64,000 nt of DNA from JAEXOD01 sp043805435 (GTDB lineage: Bacteria > Bacteroidota > Ignavibacteria > Ignavibacteriales > Melioribacteraceae): contig JAZDHY010000044.1 in NCBI GenBank assembly GCA_043805435.1, forward strand, positions 124,001 through 188,000, in the 5' to 3' direction. The position numbers and the translations under genes are program-made. Below, piece by piece: positions 62,072 through 64,000 of the stretch (position 1 is its first letter; every line of letters begins with the position of its first letter). The notes under the pieces were generated by a model, which made no database searches, was not told the origin of the DNA, and worked only from the letters and a program-made list of their open reading frames with translations.

Positions 62072-62773
62072 ATGGAAAAATTAACTATTAAAATATTGTT
62101 TTTAGGATTAATATCCCTGTTAATTAATTTAACAGGGTGTTCTTCCTCCTCATTAACTCCACGTTATGGACAAAAAACAAAAGATAAGTCAATTACAAAA
62201 CATAAATTTCAGGATACTGTTAATATTAATAGTTTTAGGGATTCGATGATGGTATCCGAAGAAATTTCCGATTCGTTATACGATTTAATTGATATAGACG
62301 ATGACCCGTATATTTCGGTAAAAATAAATAAAGATTCTGTTATTGCAATGCTAAACCGAACGGGTAATACCACAAATATTACCGAACGTGATAAAGTGCT
62401 TTTTGAAGTAATTAAATATTTAGATACTCCATATCATTATGGTGGAAACACAAAAAACGGGTTAGATTGTTCGGCCTTTACGGGAAGTGTATATAAAAAT
62501 TCGTTACAAATGGACTTGCCTCGTTCTTCTTCCGATCAGTATTCGGTAGGGAATAAAATCAGCAATCAAGATAATTTAAAATTTGGTGATTTGGTGTTTT
62601 TTAAAACACGTAGAAGAAGGTCAGTTAGTCATGTAGGAATTTATTTAGGCGAAAGATTATTTGCTCATGCAAGTTCATCTTCAGGTGTTATAATTTCTTC
62701 TTTGGATGAAACTTATTATAAAAAAAGATATGTTGGTGCCCGTCGAATAGTTGAAAATATTACAATTAAATAA
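62072..62773 (+). CDS. NlpC/P60 lipoprotein (peptidoglycan endopeptidase)
   Basis: 233 aa. Lipoprotein signal peptide with lipobox 'NLTGC' (Cys ~23) followed by a Ser-rich linker. The C-terminal NlpC/P60 domain (~105-230) has the catalytic Cys in 'TKNGLDCSAFTGSVY', the His in 'RRSVSHVGIYLGERLF' and the third residue in 'FAHASSSSGVIIS'. Likely cuts peptide stems of the cell wall during growth, anchored in the membrane facing the periplasm. Confidence 0.92.
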   Translation: MEKLTIKILFLGLISLLINLTGCSSSSLTPRYGQKTKDKSITKHKFQDTVNINSFRDSMMVSEEISDSLYDLIDIDDDPYISVKINKDSVIAMLNRTGNTTNITERDKVLFEVIKYLDTPYHYGGNTKNGLDCSAFTGSVYKNSLQMDLPRSSSDQYSVGNKISNQDNLKFGDLVFFKTRRRRSVSHVGIYLGERLFAHASSSSGVIISSLDETYYKKRYVGARRIVENITIK

Positions 62774-62881
62774 AATATCCCCCTCAATGATATTACGTTA
62801 AATATTAAAATATTTAATTTTATTCAAAATCTTTCTAAATTTCAAAAAAAAAATCTAATTTAATGTAAAAATAAATTGCAT

Positions 62882-62905
62882 AAATTTAACTATTAAGTTA
62901 AATTT
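62882..62905. promoter_or_regulatory. Inverted repeat upstream of fumC
   Basis: AAATTTAAC-TATTAA-GTTAAATTT, a perfect 9-bp palindrome 23 bases before the fumC start. Position suits an operator, but AT-rich DNA gives such repeats by chance more often. Confidence 0.35.
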
Positions 62906-62928
62906 GTTAAAATTACAAAAGGAGAAAT

Positions 62929-64000
62929 ATGGAATATAGAATCGAGTCGGATACAATGGGCGAAATTGAAGTGCCTGTAAACATGTATTATGGTGCACAG
63001 ACAGCAAGGAGTTTGGAAAATTTTAAAATCGGCGGCGAAAGATTTCCAAGAGAATTAATAAGAGCTTTGGGAATATTAAAAAAAGCTGCTGCAATTATTA
63101 ATAATCAGCTTGGGACAATTAGTTTGGAAAAAACCGAACTAATTGTAAAAGCTTCGGATGAAGTTATTGAAGGCAAATTGGATGACCATTTTCCTTTAGT
63201 GGTTTGGCAGACAGGCAGCGGTACACAAACAAATATGAATGCTAATGAAGTAATTTCGAACCGGGCAATTGAAATTGCAGGTGGTATTGTTGGTAGTAAA
63301 AAACCAATTCATCCCAATGACGATGTAAATAAAGCTCAATCCTCAAATGACACATTTCCTACTGCAATGCATATTGCAGCAGTTGAACAAATTTATAACA
63401 AGCTAATTCCAATGGTGACAGAATTAAGGGATTCTTTGGCAAAAAAAGAGGAAGAATTTAAAGACATTATTAAAATTGGAAGAACTCATTTAATGGATGC
63501 AGTACCTCTTACTTTAGGGCAGGAATTTAGCGGTTACGTTCAGATGCTTAATAATAATTTAGATAGAATTGCCGGGTGTTTGCCACGTTTGTGCCAGCTT
63601 GCCTTAGGCGGTACTGCAGTTGGAACGGGATTAAACACTCATCCTAAATTTGCAGAATTATCGGCGCAAAAAATTGCCGAATTAACGGGAAAACCATTTA
63701 CCAGCGCACCAAACAAATTTGAAGCATTAGCCGCACACGATGCTTTGGTTGAAACAAGCGGAGTATTAAAAACACTTGCTGTTTCATTAATGAAAATAGC
63801 AAACGATATTAGATGGCTGGGAAGCGGTCCGCGCTGCGGAATTGGGGAGCTTATTTTGCCTGCAAATGAACCGGGCAGTTCAATAATGCCGGGTAAAGTT
63901 AATCCTACTCAATCGGAAGCAATGACAATGGTTTGTGCTCAAGTGATGGGTAATGATGTTGCTGTTACTTTTGGTGGTGCAAGCGGTAATTTTGAATTAA
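62929..64000 (+). CDS. fumC: Fumarate hydratase class II, 3' partial
   Basis: First 357 codons; the window ends before the stop. Starts at ATG 62929 with AGGAG upstream. Family blocks: 'ESDTMGEIEVPVNMYYGAQTARSLENF', 'WQTGSGTQTNMNANEVISNRA', 'PNDDVNKAQSSNDTFPTAMH', 'GRTHLMDAVPLTLGQEFSGY', 'GSSIMPGKVNPTQSEA' (the signature that carries the catalytic serine loop). It catalyses fumarate to malate in the citric acid cycle. It is the oxygen-stable class II enzyme without an iron-sulfur cluster. Confidence 0.97.
   Translation, partial: MEYRIESDTMGEIEVPVNMYYGAQTARSLENFKIGGERFPRELIRALGILKKAAAIINNQLGTISLEKTELIVKASDEVIEGKLDDHFPLVVWQTGSGTQTNMNANEVISNRAIEIAGGIVGSKKPIHPNDDVNKAQSSNDTFPTAMHIAAVEQIYNKLIPMVTELRDSLAKKEEEFKDIIKIGRTHLMDAVPLTLGQEFSGYVQMLNNNLDRIAGCLPRLCQLALGGTAVGTGLNTHPKFAELSAQKIAELTGKPFTSAPNKFEALAAHDALVETSGVLKTLAVSLMKIANDIRWLGSGPRCGIGELILPANEPGSSIMPGKVNPTQSEAMTMVCAQVMGNDVAVTFGGASGNFEL

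Noticed and set aside
1..64000. CRISPR arrays
   Set aside because: No regularly spaced repeats with unique spacers were seen; the tandem and REP-like repeats have other forms.

Overview
The window is AT-rich, single-chromosome-type bacterial DNA that looks like a member of the Ignavibacteria (Chlorobi/Ignavibacteriota side of the Bacteroidota-Chlorobiota group). The basis for this is inference from several signs. Two secreted proteins end in type IX secretion (T9SS) sorting domains with the 'NYPNPFN' box. A lipoprotein carries a FISUMP domain. The principal sigma factor is the short (284 aa) form. Most housekeeping genes have real AGGAG ribosome binding sites and TTGACA-N17-TATATT-like promoters, which argues against a typical Bacteroidetes. 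TTG is a frequent start codon.

Region 1 (1-8.8 kb) is accessory. It holds the tail of a PEGA-domain gene, a lipoprotein with fibronectin type III repeats and a C-terminal FISUMP domain, a HEPN-like gene, a headless second copy of the FISUMP C-terminus, an AbiE-type toxin-antitoxin pair with a 12-bp inverted-repeat operator, an NTF2-like membrane protein, an AlaA-like aminotransferase and a candidate small RNA. Region 2 (8.8-16.6 kb) is a tight run of six genes: M16 peptidase, nuoG, nuoH, nuoI, a T9SS cargo protein and a ComM/YifB ATPase. Region 3 (17-23.4 kb) is a small defence and mobile island. It holds a DUF262-HNH protein, a retron (reverse transcriptase fused to TOPRIM, plus a recognisable msr-msd RNA gene bounded by a perfect 16-bp a1/a2 inverted repeat), the remnant of an AlbA-type ATPase/HTH gene, and two ~560-bp direct repeats with REP-like palindromes around another T9SS gene. 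Region 4 (23.4-25.7 kb) holds TPR, GNAT and small membrane protein genes.

Region 5 (25.8-56.9 kb) is the translation/transcription core: tRNA-Tyr, -Gly, -Thr, rpmG, tRNA-Trp, secE, nusG, rplKAJL, rpoBC, then rpsL, rpsG, fusA, tuf and the complete S10-spc-alpha clusters through rplQ. A tRNA-Gln gene is inserted between rplR and rpsE. Terminators lie after rplL (partial, attenuator-like) and after rplQ, and there is a near-consensus promoter before rpsL.

Region 6 (56.9-64 kb) has engB, a GAF/degenerate-GGDEF protein, deoB, two adjacent EutN/CcmL microcompartment vertex genes, rpoD, an NlpC/P60 lipoprotein and a fumarase gene cut by the window end. The deoB-eutN-eutN pairing hints at a sugar-phosphate type bacterial microcompartment encoded elsewhere.

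The strongest candidates for undescribed biology are the retron with its RNA gene, the FISUMP cassette that resembles a diversity-generating target, the autonomous small RNA at about 8.45 kb, the microcompartment vertex genes next to the sigma factor, and the duplicated repeat unit. All calls come from reading the sequence by eye. No database search was run.
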